From positions 134,082 to 198,081 of the forward strand of contig CAJTUZ010000003.1 in assembly GCA_910579735.1 (NCBI GenBank): a stretch of 64,000 bases of DNA. Direction: 5' to 3'. Under the pieces are notes generated by a model. The model did not search any database, was not told the DNA's origin, and saw only the letters and a list, made by a program, of their open reading frames with translations. The position numbers and the translations under genes are program-made. The number at the start of each line of letters is the position of its first letter. The first letter of the stretch is position 1. The DNA is from an uncultured Lachnospiraceae bacterium (GTDB taxonomy: Bacteria; Bacillota; Clostridia; Lachnospirales; Lachnospiraceae). Shown here in pieces: positions 8,237-17,937 of the stretch.

Positions 8237-9181
8237 TCAATCGTCTTCGTCTTCATCCCGTCTCTGTGCCAGCGAATTTTGTACACGCTGATACAATTCC
8301 TGTGCCGCATTGTAACCCATCTTCTTCTGACGATGATTAACAGCTGCGGATTCACAGATGATCGCCAGATTACGGCCCGGTCTAATAGGGATATTATGGC
8401 AGACTACTTTATTTCCGAGATATTCTATATACTCCTCTTCCATGCCGAGACGGTCGTACTCCTTGTCCTTATCCCAGTCTTCCAAATGGATCACCAGATC
8501 AATATTCTGCGTATCTTTAACACTGGATGCTCCGAAAAGCGCCTTTACATCCACGATGCCGATACCGCGCAGTTCAATAAAATGCTTCGTGATGTTCGGC
8601 GCGGAACCAATCAGCGTATCGGCACTGACACGCCGCAGTTCTACGACATCATCCGTTACGAGGCGGTGCCCTCTCTGGATCAGCTCAAGCGCCGCTTCCG
8701 ATTTACCGATACCGCTCTCACCGGTGATCAGAACGCCTTCGCCATAAACGTCTATCAATACGCCGTGGATAGAGATACATGGCGCCAACTGAACGTTCAG
8801 CCATCTGATGATCTCCGCCATACATGCTGAAGTTGCTTTCTCGCTCATCAAAAGCGGTACGCCATGCTTTATCGCAATTTCCCGGAACCGTTCGTTCGGG
8901 TGCAGCTCCCTGCAGAACACAATGCCGGGGATCGGGTTATTCAACAATTTCTCGAAAATTTCCACCTGTGTCTTTTCGTCAAGTCCGTTCATGTAAGTAT
9001 ATTCTACAAAGCCGACTACCTGCAGACGAGTCGCCTCAAAATGTTCAAAATACCCTGCAAGCTGCAATGCCGGCCGGTTGATGTCAGGCTGCGTGATCTT
9101 GATCTTTGAAATATCAATCTCCGGCGTCAGATTCTCCCATTTCCACTTCTCTATTACTTTCGTCAAACTGATACTTGCCAT
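8237..9181 (-). CDS. hprK: HPr kinase/phosphorylase
   Basis: 314 residues, full length. It phosphorylates Ser46 of HPr or Crh with ATP and can reverse the reaction, setting CcpA-dependent catabolite control. The Walker A loop GESGIGKS spans residues 154-161, followed by RLVTDDVVELRR. The C-terminal signature RPGRNLAIICESAAVNHR is present. The start at 9181 is fixed by AGGAGAGGGGTT just upstream. The crh-like protein of this window, with intact Ser46, is a natural substrate. A good promoter overlaps the uvrC stop codon, allowing expression apart from uvrC. Confidence 0.95.
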   Translation of the reverse strand: MASISLTKVIEKWKWENLTPEIDISKIKITQPDINRPALQLAGYFEHFEATRLQVVGFVEYTYMNGLDEKTQVEIFEKLLNNPIPGIVFCRELHPNERFREIAIKHGVPLLMSEKATSACMAEIIRWLNVQLAPCISIHGVLIDVYGEGVLITGESGIGKSEAALELIQRGHRLVTDDVVELRRVSADTLIGSAPNITKHFIELRGIGIVDVKALFGASSVKDTQNIDLVIHLEDWDKDKEYDRLGMEEEYIEYLGNKVVCHNIPIRPGRNLAIICESAAVNHRQKKMGYNAAQELYQRVQNSLAQRRDEDEDD

Positions 9182-9237
9182 ATAACCCCTCTCCTTTGCT
9201 CTCCTTCTAAGCGCAGTACGCTGCTTACACTGTAAGA

Positions 9238-9266
9238 AGTATATCACAATAACCGTGGAATATCAA
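9238..9266 (-). promoter_or_regulatory. Sigma-A-type promoter of hprK-glcK
   Basis: On the minus strand TTGATA (9266-9261), a 17-base spacer and TATACT (9243-9238). The -35 overlaps the stop codon of uvrC. The predicted transcript starts about 50 bases before the hprK ATG. Confidence 0.65.
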
Positions 9267-11134
9267 TTGTTCCCGGCATTGTGAAAAAAATCATATATCT
9301 GTCCTGCGATGTGCTCCGGAATCTCCGGAACCTCGCACAACTGTGCTATTTCCGCATTTTTTACCTCTTCGATGGATTTAAAATGCTTCATTAACGCTTT
9401 TCTTCTTGCGGGACCGACGCCCGGGATCTCATCCAACACCGATTTCACCTGCGACTTGGAACGCAGAGAACGATGATATTCGATTGCAAATCTGTGTGCC
9501 TCATCCTGGATTCTGGTAATCAGTTTAAATCCTTCCGAATGCGTATCTATCGGAATCTCCACATTATGGTAGTAAAGTCCTCTCGTCCTGTGATTGTCGT
9601 CTTTTACCATCCCGCATACCGGGATATCGATGTGCAGTTCTTCCAACACCTGCAAAGCAATATTTACCTGCCCTCTGCCGCCGTCCATTAACAGCAGATC
9701 GGGAAACTTCGTAAAACTGCCGAATTCCTTGTCTATTTCCTTCCTGTCAAGCTCCGCCCGCTCTTCCATACCATGCACGAACCGCCGTGTCAGCACCTCT
9801 TTCATGCAGGCGTAGTCATCCGGACCGGATACGGACTGTATTCTGAATTTCCGGTAATCGCTGCGCTTGGGTTTGCCTTTTTCATATACGACCATCGAAC
9901 CTACATTGGCAAAACCGCTGATATTGGAGATATCAAAAGCCTCCATGCGATGTACCGATTCTAAATCCAACAGTTTGGCAATTTCACGGACCGCGCCGAT
10001 CGTACGGCCCTCTTCCCGTTTGATCCGTTCCTTGTCCTGACTCAGTACAAGCTGCGCATTCTGTGCGGCAAGCTCTACCAGTTTTTCTTTACTGCCTTTT
10101 TTGGGTACACGCAGATAAACTCTGCTGCCCTTCCTCGTGCTGAGCCATTTCTCAAGAATCTCTATATCTGCAATCTCTTCCTGCAGCATTAATTCTTTCG
10201 GTATATAGGGTGTTCCCGCATAAAACTGTTTGACGAAATCGAGCAGGATCTGCGCACTGTCATACCCTGCCACGTGCATCATATAAAAATGCTCTCTGCC
10301 GATCAGCTTGCCATCCCGTACAAAGAAGACCTGTACGACCGCATCGCTCTCGTCTTTGGCCAGTGCAATGATGTCCTTATCCTCTCCGTTGCTGTCTGTT
10401 ATCTTCTGCTTCTGCGCCACGCTTCTGACACTGTTATACAGATCCCGGTAGCGGATCGCATCTTCGAAAGCAAGATTCTCCGAAGCTTCCTGCATCTTTT
10501 GCTCCAGTTCTTTCAAGATCGGTTTATAATTACCGTTCAAAAAGTCCAGAGCCTGCTCGACACGCTCCCTGTATGCTTCTTTCTCAATATACCCCTGACA
10601 TGGTGCAAGACACTGCTTGATATGATAATTTAAGCAGGGACGCTCAAGCCCGATATCCCGTGGCAGTTTCCGATTGCATGTCCGAAGCTGGTACAGCTTA
10701 TTCATCAGCTCGATCGTATCCTTTACAGCCGCAGCGCTTGTATAGGGCCCGTAATATTTCGAACGGTCTTTTTTGATCTCTCTTGAAAAAAGGATGCGCG
10801 GGTATTCGTCTCCAAGTGTAACTTTGATATACGGATATGTCTTATCATCCTTTAACATCGTATTATATTTCGGACTGTGTTCTTTTATCAGGTTATTTTC
10901 CAAAACAAGCGCTTCTAACTCAGAATCCGTTACAATATATTCAAACCGCGCGATCTGACTGACCATCTTATCGATCTGAGGCCCGCGTCCTACGATCTTT
11001 CGAAAGTATGAACGCACGCGGTTATGCAGATTTACGGCCTTTCCCACATAGATGATCGTATCATCCTTATCATGCATAATATAGACCCCCGGACTATTGG
11101 GGAGTTTTTTTAATTCTTCCGACACATCAAACAT
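9263..11134 (-). CDS. uvrC: Excinuclease ABC subunit C
   Basis: 623 residues from the chosen start. UvrC makes both incisions in nucleotide excision repair. It starts with the GIY-YIG nuclease domain (NSPGVYIMHDKDDTIIYVGKA, residues ~12-35). The UvrB-binding UVR motif follows (LEQKMQEASENLAFEDAIRYRD), then the RNase H-like nuclease domain (RMEAFDISNISG and LLLMDGGRGQVN). It ends with a helix-hairpin-helix region (LDEIPGVGPARRKALMKHF). The frame is open to 11212; ATG 11134 preceded by GGAGTCCGG fits the family N-terminus, and ATG 11152 is an alternative. Confidence 0.96.
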   Translation of the reverse strand: MFDVSEELKKLPNSPGVYIMHDKDDTIIYVGKAVNLHNRVRSYFRKIVGRGPQIDKMVSQIARFEYIVTDSELEALVLENNLIKEHSPKYNTMLKDDKTYPYIKVTLGDEYPRILFSREIKKDRSKYYGPYTSAAAVKDTIELMNKLYQLRTCNRKLPRDIGLERPCLNYHIKQCLAPCQGYIEKEAYRERVEQALDFLNGNYKPILKELEQKMQEASENLAFEDAIRYRDLYNSVRSVAQKQKITDSNGEDKDIIALAKDESDAVVQVFFVRDGKLIGREHFYMMHVAGYDSAQILLDFVKQFYAGTPYIPKELMLQEEIADIEILEKWLSTRKGSRVYLRVPKKGSKEKLVELAAQNAQLVLSQDKERIKREEGRTIGAVREIAKLLDLESVHRMEAFDISNISGFANVGSMVVYEKGKPKRSDYRKFRIQSVSGPDDYACMKEVLTRRFVHGMEERAELDRKEIDKEFGSFTKFPDLLLMDGGRGQVNIALQVLEELHIDIPVCGMVKDDNHRTRGLYYHNVEIPIDTHSEGFKLITRIQDEAHRFAIEYHRSLRSKSQVKSVLDEIPGVGPARRKALMKHFKSIEEVKNAEIAQLCEVPEIPEHIAGQIYDFFHNAGNN

Positions 11135-11177
11135 TTTCCGGACTCCATTCATCAATTCATTCCTGTCAAGTATAGCA

Positions 11178-11216
11178 CAAAAAAATAATGGATGCCACGC
11201 TTTACGGGACATCCAT
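11178..11216 (-). terminator. Terminator of the xylo-oligosaccharide operon
   Basis: On the minus strand ATGGATG and CATCCAT enclose a 15-base loop and are followed by TATTTTTTT. It lies 36 bases after the stop of the 228-residue membrane protein and separates that operon from uvrC. Confidence 0.85.
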
Positions 11217-11251
11217 GTACAGATTCCTATTTAAGATCATATGATACCGCT

Positions 11252-11938
11252 TTATTCTGCCGTCAAAATATAATCCGCTATCCGCTGCTTTTTTTCGATC
11301 ACATCATCCTGATATTTCTCCTGGGCCGTCTCTATGAAAACAAGATAAGCCTCCTGCGGCTCCAAATGAAAACGCTTCGCAAAAGCCGTTCCCGCCAGAT
11401 CGAGAGCCGTCGCCGTTTCCGTGTGCGTGCCATCTTCACTCTGCACGGTCTGCCGGATCATCCTGTCCGCATAGGCTTCCTGCTGCTCCTGCGTCAGTGT
11501 CTGCGCAAGATCCGCATAAATATCCGACGCCTGAAAATGTTCCCACGCCTCCTGATCCAGGATCAAATACTGATATTCTCCCGCATAGATCTGCGCCGTA
11601 AGCGCCATAACATAAGAATCTTTATCCAGCGGATTCTCCGGCATAAAATCCAGCGTATTATCTACGGATAAAAAAACCGACGCTTTCTTTATGCTCTTAC
11701 CGCAGAAATCAACATATCCATCCGTCAGAAATAAGAAGCCTTCCTCATCAATGGCAACATTGATCAGACACCCCGATGCCAGAACTTCTCTGCTCCCCAT
11801 TTTCATATCACGTATAAAAAATACAGCCAGTATAAGCACAATAACCCCTATAACTGTCTGTACCAGATAATATGTCTTAAAATAATCCCATTTTTCCCCG
11901 GGCGTCATCTGCCTGATCTTTTGCAATTCATTCTTCAT
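11252..11938 (-). CDS. Hypothetical single-pass membrane protein, YesL companion
   Basis: 228 residues, no recognised family. After a charged N-terminus (QKIRQMTPGEKWDYFKTYYL) comes one membrane segment (VIGVIVLILAVFFI, residues ~30-46). About 180 residues follow, probably outside the cell, with a repeated acidic and aromatic character and no cysteine-rich or catalytic motif that I can name. Its start overlaps the end of the DUF624 gene by 11 bases, so the two are translationally coupled. That suggests an accessory to the sugar uptake locus, but the role is unknown. Confidence 0.8.
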   Translation of the reverse strand: MKNELQKIRQMTPGEKWDYFKTYYLVQTVIGVIVLILAVFFIRDMKMGSREVLASGCLINVAIDEEGFLFLTDGYVDFCGKSIKKASVFLSVDNTLDFMPENPLDKDSYVMALTAQIYAGEYQYLILDQEAWEHFQASDIYADLAQTLTQEQQEAYADRMIRQTVQSEDGTHTETATALDLAGTAFAKRFHLEPQEAYLVFIETAQEKYQDDVIEKKQRIADYILTAE

Positions 11939-12647
11939 GTTCCATCCGACCCTCTGCCGCCATATGACCTTCTACTGCGGCCTGACTTTCCTCTGTCATA
12001 TGATCTTCTGTTTCTTCCCGGCTTCCCGCCGCGATATTTCCCTCTACCTTCCCAAAAGCCTTTACATACATTCTGGCCGCATAGAAAAGCGAAAGTCCGC
12101 TGCATAAAACCCAGATCAAAATAAACCATTCCATATAATGAAAACCGATATAATACGGCAGTATTTCCAAAATAACAACAAGCGCCATCTGCGGTATATG
12201 AAGCAGTGAAAATAAAACCGCGTTACGCAATGCATCTTTTACTGTCACACGAAACCTTGCCAGAATAGGAAAAACGCTAAAAACCGATAATACCACAAGA
12301 ACGGACAGCACAAACAAGGCAATCTGGAATACAGAACTTACTTCCGACTGCTGCATCCCCCGAAAAAGATACCAGTCTACCGCAAAAAAAGCGATCATAA
12401 AAAGCGCGATCAGCCAGATAACCGTCGCCTGTTTAAAATTCTCCCGGAAGGATTTAAAATATGCTTTTAAAACGACGGGTTCTTCTCCCCGCACGATCTT
12501 CATAGCCACATAATATTTGGCCGTAACGGCCGCTCCTGCCGTAACGACCGGAATGCAAAAAAGCACGCACAACATGTTGAGCAGCACATAGTCCGCCGCC
12601 CGGCTGATCGATGTCATAAAATCACTGTCAAATCGCAAAAAATCCAT
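11928..12647 (-). CDS. YesL family protein (DUF624)
   Basis: 239 residues with about five membrane segments (for example LLNMLCVLFCIPVVTAGAAVTA, TVIWLIALFMIAFFAV, IALFVLSVLVVLSVFSVFPIL). The opening, in which a short soluble leader precedes ADYVLLNMLC, is typical of YesL/DUF624 proteins, which sit in Firmicute carbohydrate loci beside YesM/YesN and LplABC-type transporters. The C-terminal ~40 residues are charged and carry repeats of EGHMAAEGRM type. Function not established in the family; association with uptake of complex sugars is by context. Confidence 0.85.
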   Translation of the reverse strand: MDFLRFDSDFMTSISRAADYVLLNMLCVLFCIPVVTAGAAVTAKYYVAMKIVRGEEPVVLKAYFKSFRENFKQATVIWLIALFMIAFFAVDWYLFRGMQQSEVSSVFQIALFVLSVLVVLSVFSVFPILARFRVTVKDALRNAVLFSLLHIPQMALVVILEILPYYIGFHYMEWFILIWVLCSGLSLFYAARMYVKAFGKVEGNIAAGSREETEDHMTEESQAAVEGHMAAEGRMEHEE

Positions 12648-12685
12648 TTTCGTACATGCTCCTTTCCGATATCTTATTAATCAAA

Positions 12686-12750
12686 CGACCGCGAAAGCGC
12701 GCCTTAAGGCAGAAATCTTTTCCACTGCCTGACGCGGTGTTTCGCGATCG
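12686..12750 (-). terminator. Long stem-loop between GH8 and yesL-like genes
   Basis: CGATCGCGAAA and TTTCGCGGTCG (minus strand) can pair over 11 positions with one G-T pair, enclosing an inner GGCAG/CTGCC stem. TTTG follows. Only a short T run, so it may be an RNA processing or attenuating hairpin rather than a full terminator. Confidence 0.45.
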
Positions 12751-12760
12751 CCAACCACTC

Positions 12761-13933
12761 TTAATAGATTCTGTAATTTCCGCTAAGAGCAAGGAAAGCC
12801 AGAAAGTACAGACAATTATCATAATATCTTCTGTTCCCCTGCCGCAGATCGGTCTCCCAGAAAAGCCGGATACAGGATTTTGCATTCTCCGTATCGGTAA
12901 TCAGACCGGCCTGTGCATTTGTTGCAGTGATCGCCACCGGATGCAGCGCGTCCTGCTCCAAGATCTTTCCATCGATCTCATATACTTTTGCCCGCTCCTG
13001 CGGCGCCAGCGTTTCGCAGAAAAATCTGTGGAAACGATCCACCTCTTCAACTGCCCACTCATCTTCGGCAAACCATGCGTAATCCAGCGCTATATTGGCG
13101 ATGGTACGGTATGCATCACTGTAATACCAGTCATGCCGCCCGCCCCATCTGGTATAGTCTTCGTTGTACGGCGTTCCATCATACAATGCATATTCAGCAC
13201 ATAATCCGGTTACCGGGTGGCATGCTTTTTTCAAATATTCCCTGCTCGCTTTCGCAGCTTCCTTAAAAAACGTCCTGTCCTCTTCCAACGCCCACATACC
13301 GAATAATTCATAAAAATGCGGCAGATGATAAGATGGATCCGTAAAATCCACTTCAGCAATAAAACGGATCAGCCTGTTTTCGGAATCCCACATAGCGCGT
13401 CCCGCACTGCCGTCTTCGCCTTTATGAAGACAGGTATGCAATAACGTCTGCGCTTCCCGGCTGTAATGGAAAATACCTTCTCCATCTCCCCAGCGGTGGG
13501 ATGCAAAGAACAGCGCCATTGCAAAATACGCCTCTCCATCCGGAGCTGCGCCGTACGCGTTCTTTGTTCCGTCCACCTGACACGACCATGCAAAATAGCC
13601 GGCATTATCACCCTCCGTCAGAAACATATAGGTTTTGGCCCATTTCCACAAACGGTCAAATTCTTCCTTTTTATCCATCTGCACGCACATCATCATGCCA
13701 TACGACATGCCTTCCGTACGTGCGTCATGATTTCCGGTATCTTCCATATATCCCATGTCGTCTCCGACCGGATGATAAATTCTTTCCTCTTCACTGCCGT
13801 AAAACAGTGTTTGGAAAATAGCTTCTTTTCTTTTTTCTATCTCCTGCATATCATATCCGGCTTCCAAAAACGCATTTCTGTAAATACCGGATGCGTATGC
13901 TCCCCTCATTTTTTCTGCATGTTCGGTTGTCAC
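12761..13933 (-). CDS. Reducing-end xylose-releasing exo-oligoxylanase, GH8
   Basis: 390 residues without signal peptide, so intracellular. The N-terminal YHPVGDDMGYMEDTGNHDARTEGMSYGMMMCVQ region, here cited by its motifs DDMGYMEDTG and EGMSYGMM, is characteristic of Rex enzymes (EC 3.2.1.156), which release xylose from the reducing end of xylo-oligosaccharides. The Glu in EGMSYG is the expected general acid. Further family blocks are WKWAKTYMF and WGGRHDWYYSDAYRT. It starts at GTG (13933) with GAGGTTATC in place. It lies directly behind the two permeases, so imported oligosaccharides would be trimmed in the cytoplasm. Confidence 0.9.
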   Translation of the reverse strand: MTTEHAEKMRGAYASGIYRNAFLEAGYDMQEIEKRKEAIFQTLFYGSEEERIYHPVGDDMGYMEDTGNHDARTEGMSYGMMMCVQMDKKEEFDRLWKWAKTYMFLTEGDNAGYFAWSCQVDGTKNAYGAAPDGEAYFAMALFFASHRWGDGEGIFHYSREAQTLLHTCLHKGEDGSAGRAMWDSENRLIRFIAEVDFTDPSYHLPHFYELFGMWALEEDRTFFKEAAKASREYLKKACHPVTGLCAEYALYDGTPYNEDYTRWGGRHDWYYSDAYRTIANIALDYAWFAEDEWAVEEVDRFHRFFCETLAPQERAKVYEIDGKILEQDALHPVAITATNAQAGLITDTENAKSCIRLFWETDLRQGNRRYYDNCLYFLAFLALSGNYRIY

Positions 13934-13993
13934 TTTGATAACCTCTTCTTTCTCTTTCGCATATTTTCATGATCCGGCAAACGCGTCCGGATA

Positions 13994-14911
13994 TTACTCT
14001 TTAACACCGCCGATGGTCAGTCCGGCTACGAAATATCTCTGTAAGAACGGATACAGACATATGATCGGAAGCATTGTGATAACGGTCGCTGCGGAACGCA
14101 CCGTAATCGGTGTTACAGCCGATGCATTTGCCGAATTGGCGCTCGTGGCGCTGCCGCTCTGATGCATTACGGACGACAGCAGCTTCATCAGCTCGTACTG
14201 CAGTGTCGTATATTCACTCTTCATACGGTTATAGATCATCGTATCAAACCAGGAGTTCCAATGTCCAACCGCTACGAACAATGCAACCGTCGCATATACC
14301 GGTTTACACAGAGGAGTTATGATCTTCACGAAAATAGTCGTATATCCGGCTCCGTCGATCTTTGCCGCCTCTTCCAGAGAGTCCGGCAGTCCCTGCATAT
14401 AAGTTCTCATAACGAGCACGTTGAATGCACTTACCATACCGGGGATAATATATACCCAGAATGTATTCGTCAGATGAAGGTTCTTATATAACAGTAAAAC
14501 AGGGATTAATCCACCGTTTACATACATCGTGATAACCCAGAACAAAGAAAGCTGTGATTTAAACAGAAACTCTCTTCTACTGATAATATACGCCAAAATA
14601 GCATTTGTCACAAGTGCCAGAATGGTTCCGAGCACTGTTCTGGAAACGGTGACAACAGCTCCCGTTACGAAGTTCTGCATATGTAATACTACCGAGTAGT
14701 TCTTCAGTGTAAACATTCTGGGCAGTATATGAACGCCGCCGCGGACGGCATCGATTCCATCGTTAAAGGAATAAGCCACCGTATTGATTACAGGGTACAG
14801 TGTTATTACAACAAAGAGTATCATGAAAAGTGTATTGCAAAATACAAACAACTTATCCGAAAACGACCCTTTCTTTTTCTTCGGTTTTAAATGATTCGTG
14901 TTTTTATCCAT
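13994..14911 (-). CDS. Carbohydrate ABC transporter permease (LplC type)
   Basis: 305 residues with six membrane segments. The permease EAA loop is visible as YMQGLPDSLEEAAKIDGAGY, where the transport ATPase docks. The protein ends GGVKE, the usual C-terminus of the LplC/YtcP class. A well-placed AGGAGGTATG fixes the ATG at 14911 although the frame is open to 14971. It overlaps nothing and follows the LplB-type permease by 13 bases. No ATPase gene is in the locus; such transporters often use a shared MsmX-type ATPase. Confidence 0.92.
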   Translation of the reverse strand: MDKNTNHLKPKKKKGSFSDKLFVFCNTLFMILFVVITLYPVINTVAYSFNDGIDAVRGGVHILPRMFTLKNYSVVLHMQNFVTGAVVTVSRTVLGTILALVTNAILAYIISRREFLFKSQLSLFWVITMYVNGGLIPVLLLYKNLHLTNTFWVYIIPGMVSAFNVLVMRTYMQGLPDSLEEAAKIDGAGYTTIFVKIITPLCKPVYATVALFVAVGHWNSWFDTMIYNRMKSEYTTLQYELMKLLSSVMHQSGSATSANSANASAVTPITVRSAATVITMLPIICLYPFLQRYFVAGLTIGGVKE

Positions 14912-14924
14912 TTCCCATACCTCC

Positions 14925-15866
14925 TTAGAACAATCGTTCTTCGCCGGTTCGTCTTGCAATATAGTTCGCAATAACGATCAATATGATCGCTACGACACTC
15001 TTAAAGATGCCGGCTGCGGTACCGAGAGAATAGTCGCTCTGACTGATACCCCATGTCAATACATAAATATCAATGGTGTCCGAAACGCTCTTGATCAGAC
15101 CGTTTCCTAACAAATACTGTACTTCAAATCCTGCATTCAGTACGTTACCGATATTCATTAACAGCAGGATCATGATTGTCGGGCGGATACCCGGCAGCGT
15201 AATGTATTTGATCTTAGCCCATCTGCCGGCTCCATCGATTGACGCCGATTCATACAGGCACGGATCTATGGATGTGATTGCCGCCAGATAAATGATCGCA
15301 TTCCAGCCCGTTTCCTTCCAGACATTTGCAAAGGCAACGATAGGCCAGAATAATCCCGGCTTTGAAAAGAAACTGATCGGTGTATCTATAATATGCAGAT
15401 TCACTAACAATTCATTGATGATACCTGTCGTAGACAGCGCATCATGCAAAATTCCCGTTACAATGATCCATGAAAGGAAGTGCGGGAGATATGAAATTGT
15501 CTGAACTGACTTTTTCCCAAAAGCAGAACGTATTTCGTTTAACAATATTGCGAATAAAATCGCCATAAAGAAAGTGCTCACAAGGTTTAACACACCCATT
15601 GCAAGCGTATTTCTAATAACCTTAAGAAAAGTCTGATCGGAAAATAGAAATTTAAATTTACCCAATCCTACAAAAGTCGAATGTAAAAGTCCCGTCTTCG
15701 GCTTATAATTCTGGAACGCCATGATCCAGCCGCCAAGGGGAATATAATAGAAAATAATTCCATAGATAACAAAAAGCGCCGCCCATATCAGAAGCACCCT
15801 CTGCCTTTTGACGTCTTTTTTGTTGATGGCGGCTCCAACTCGTGCTTTATTTGTTTTACGGCTCAT
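14925..15866 (-). CDS. Carbohydrate ABC transporter permease (LplB type)
   Basis: 313 residues. After a basic leader (MSRKTNKARVGAAINKKDVK), six membrane segments start at VLLIWAALFVIYGIIFYYIP. GGWIMAFQNYKP and LYESASIDGAGRWAKIKYI (EAA loop) are family hallmarks, as is the end RRTGEERLF. It forms a heterodimeric channel with the LplC-type permease downstream. A stem-loop separates it from the binding-protein gene, probably lowering permease expression relative to the lipoprotein. Confidence 0.92.
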   Translation of the reverse strand: MSRKTNKARVGAAINKKDVKRQRVLLIWAALFVIYGIIFYYIPLGGWIMAFQNYKPKTGLLHSTFVGLGKFKFLFSDQTFLKVIRNTLAMGVLNLVSTFFMAILFAILLNEIRSAFGKKSVQTISYLPHFLSWIIVTGILHDALSTTGIINELLVNLHIIDTPISFFSKPGLFWPIVAFANVWKETGWNAIIYLAAITSIDPCLYESASIDGAGRWAKIKYITLPGIRPTIMILLLMNIGNVLNAGFEVQYLLGNGLIKSVSDTIDIYVLTWGISQSDYSLGTAAGIFKSVVAIILIVIANYIARRTGEERLF

Positions 15867-15942
15867 ACACTGCCTCCTTCACCCCACAAAATGATATTAC
15901 ATTATTTTAACAACAGTACATTCCTGCAACATTTTTGTTTAG

Positions 15943-15980
15943 AGAAAACGGCCGCAGTTACACTCCGGCAACTGGGCCGC
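15943..15980 (-). terminator. Stem-loop between binding-protein and permease genes
   Basis: On the minus strand CGGCCCAGTT and AACTGCGGCCG pair across about 10 bases; TTTTCTC follows. It falls 31 bases after the solute-binding protein stop. Such partial terminators are common between a lipoprotein gene and its permeases and bias expression toward the lipoprotein. Confidence 0.7.
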
Positions 15981-16011
15981 TTTATTATTTCAATCTCTTT
16001 TTACAGGAAAG

Positions 16012-17784
16012 TTACTGTGCAGCCGCAACTCTTCTGTCTAATTCTTCCTGCATTTCAGCAAGGAAGTCCTGCGGATTACATGCTTCATATGCGCTCATGT
16101 AGCTGTCCCATGCTGAATCAAAATCGGAAGCCATTACAATTTTCGGAAGCCATTCATGTTTTACTTCTCCCATTTTGGTCCATGCCACACCACCAGCTGT
16201 TTCTGTCGTCAAATTGTTAGAGTAAGAATACATCGGGAACCAGGGACCCATTTCTTTGTTTACGGAACCGATCATATCCGGATAATTCTCTGCGCCGTAT
16301 GCTTCAAAACATTTTACAAGAGGCTCTGCAAGACCTGCAAAGAACTCTGATGTCTGTTCTGATGTCTGCATTGCGTTGATACCGTCTTTACTTGTTCCAA
16401 GCCACTGCGGGAAGTAGCTGTAAGCACACAGATGAGATGCTTTGTACTCTGTATCGGAAGCCTGCATTCTCATTTCTTCAGTTCTGTAATATAAACCGTT
16501 TTCGTCTACGAGATAGTCTGTGCCTTCAACACCCCAGAAACGCAAGTCATGAATTTCCTGATCCAGAAGATCATTTACAAATTTGAATGCTGCTTCTACA
16601 TCTTCACAGCTTGTCGTAATTGCAAGACCGCTGGCTATGTTCTGTGTGTCACCGTATGTATGCCACATATTGTCCATGCCTTCTTCGATTGTAAGACCAA
16701 GCGGCACATAGTTGCATCCTTTCTTATCCAAACCTGTCTGTTTGAATACATCATTTACTGTGAATGCAAAATCCCACCACTGATCACACATACCGAGTAC
16801 GGAACCTGTAGAAAGTTTTGCAATGTATTCGTCATATGTCTGTGTCGCAAATTCTACGTCGATAATGCCTTTATTATATTCTTCATTCAATTTTCTGAAA
16901 TATTTCTGTGCCGTTTCCGTCGTATTGTAGTCTACGATCTTCATGTTGTCAGTATCTACGATAACGGAACCATCGTTCGGATAACCATCGAGGAATTGCG
17001 GTGCATTTTCGATACAGAAGTATCTCCAGTCTTCACAAAGCATTGTGTAAGGAATAACCGGTGTGCCATCCTCTAATGTAGGATTTTCCGCTGCATATCT
17101 CTCTAACAGATCATAATACTGATCCAGTGTATGGATTTCCGGATAACCGCCCCACTCAAGAACTTTTACCTGAATCCAGAACGCTTCGTCATTATGTGTT
17201 GTGGATCTGTTCTCGCCATAAGAATTCTGGAATACATTACACCAGTAGATCTTGCCGTCGTCCTGACGGAATCTGTCCCATTCCTCGTCGGAATATAACT
17301 CTTTAATGTTCGGATATTTTTCGATATATTCATCCCATGCAACCAGTGCGTCTGCATCATACAGCTGTGTACATGCGTCACCGCCGTCGATAAAGTCAGG
17401 ATATTCGCCGCTGGCAATGATCGTACCAACTGCTTCGGAAGCTGTCTGTCCTGTCAGCCATGTCTCTTTCACTCTTACACCGGTCTTCTTTGCGATGATC
17501 TCCTGGATCTCGTTGCCATCGTTGATCTCGGGATTGGGCATTGCACCGAAAAATGTAAAATCAATAATTTCGTCGGCAGCATATTCCTTATCGGAAGCTG
17601 AATCATCCCCCCCCTCGGTAGTTTCAGTCGTGTCTGCCGCACTGTCACTTGCCGTATCTGTCGTGGATGTATCCGCCGTATCAGTTGTTGTGCCTTCATT
17701 ACCGCCTTTGTCGCCGCATCCCGCTAAAAGAGATACTGATAAAAGCGTTGTCATTAATAATGCTGTTATTCTTTTGAACTTCAT
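16012..17784 (-). CDS. Extracellular solute-binding lipoprotein of sugar ABC transporter
   Basis: 590 residues. A lipoprotein signal peptide is evident: MKFKRITALLMTTLLSVSLLAGC with the lipobox LLAGC (lipid on Cys22 or 23). A Thr/Ser/Asp-rich linker of about 45 residues follows (GTTTDTADTSTTDTASDSA). The rest is a large family 1-type binding domain like LplA/YtcQ, rich in Trp and Tyr as oligosaccharide binders are. It is the first gene of the transport part, followed by the stem-loop and the permeases. With GH8 and YesM/YesN next to it, the ligand is most likely a xylo-oligosaccharide; that is inference. Confidence 0.92.
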   Translation of the reverse strand: MKFKRITALLMTTLLSVSLLAGCGDKGGNEGTTTDTADTSTTDTASDSAADTTETTEGGDDSASDKEYAADEIIDFTFFGAMPNPEINDGNEIQEIIAKKTGVRVKETWLTGQTASEAVGTIIASGEYPDFIDGGDACTQLYDADALVAWDEYIEKYPNIKELYSDEEWDRFRQDDGKIYWCNVFQNSYGENRSTTHNDEAFWIQVKVLEWGGYPEIHTLDQYYDLLERYAAENPTLEDGTPVIPYTMLCEDWRYFCIENAPQFLDGYPNDGSVIVDTDNMKIVDYNTTETAQKYFRKLNEEYNKGIIDVEFATQTYDEYIAKLSTGSVLGMCDQWWDFAFTVNDVFKQTGLDKKGCNYVPLGLTIEEGMDNMWHTYGDTQNIASGLAITTSCEDVEAAFKFVNDLLDQEIHDLRFWGVEGTDYLVDENGLYYRTEEMRMQASDTEYKASHLCAYSYFPQWLGTSKDGINAMQTSEQTSEFFAGLAEPLVKCFEAYGAENYPDMIGSVNKEMGPWFPMYSYSNNLTTETAGGVAWTKMGEVKHEWLPKIVMASDFDSAWDSYMSAYEACNPQDFLAEMQEELDRRVAAAQ

Positions 17785-17937
17785 TTTTTACCTCCCTCTC
17801 GGTTTTCGTTTTCCGAAGTATCACTCCGTATAATTATCATAAGATAACAACCTGCATAAAAAAACTGAAAAAATATATATAAAAACCGGATAAATTATAG
17901 ATAAAATTTTTATGAAATCTATTTTTGCAGGCACCTG

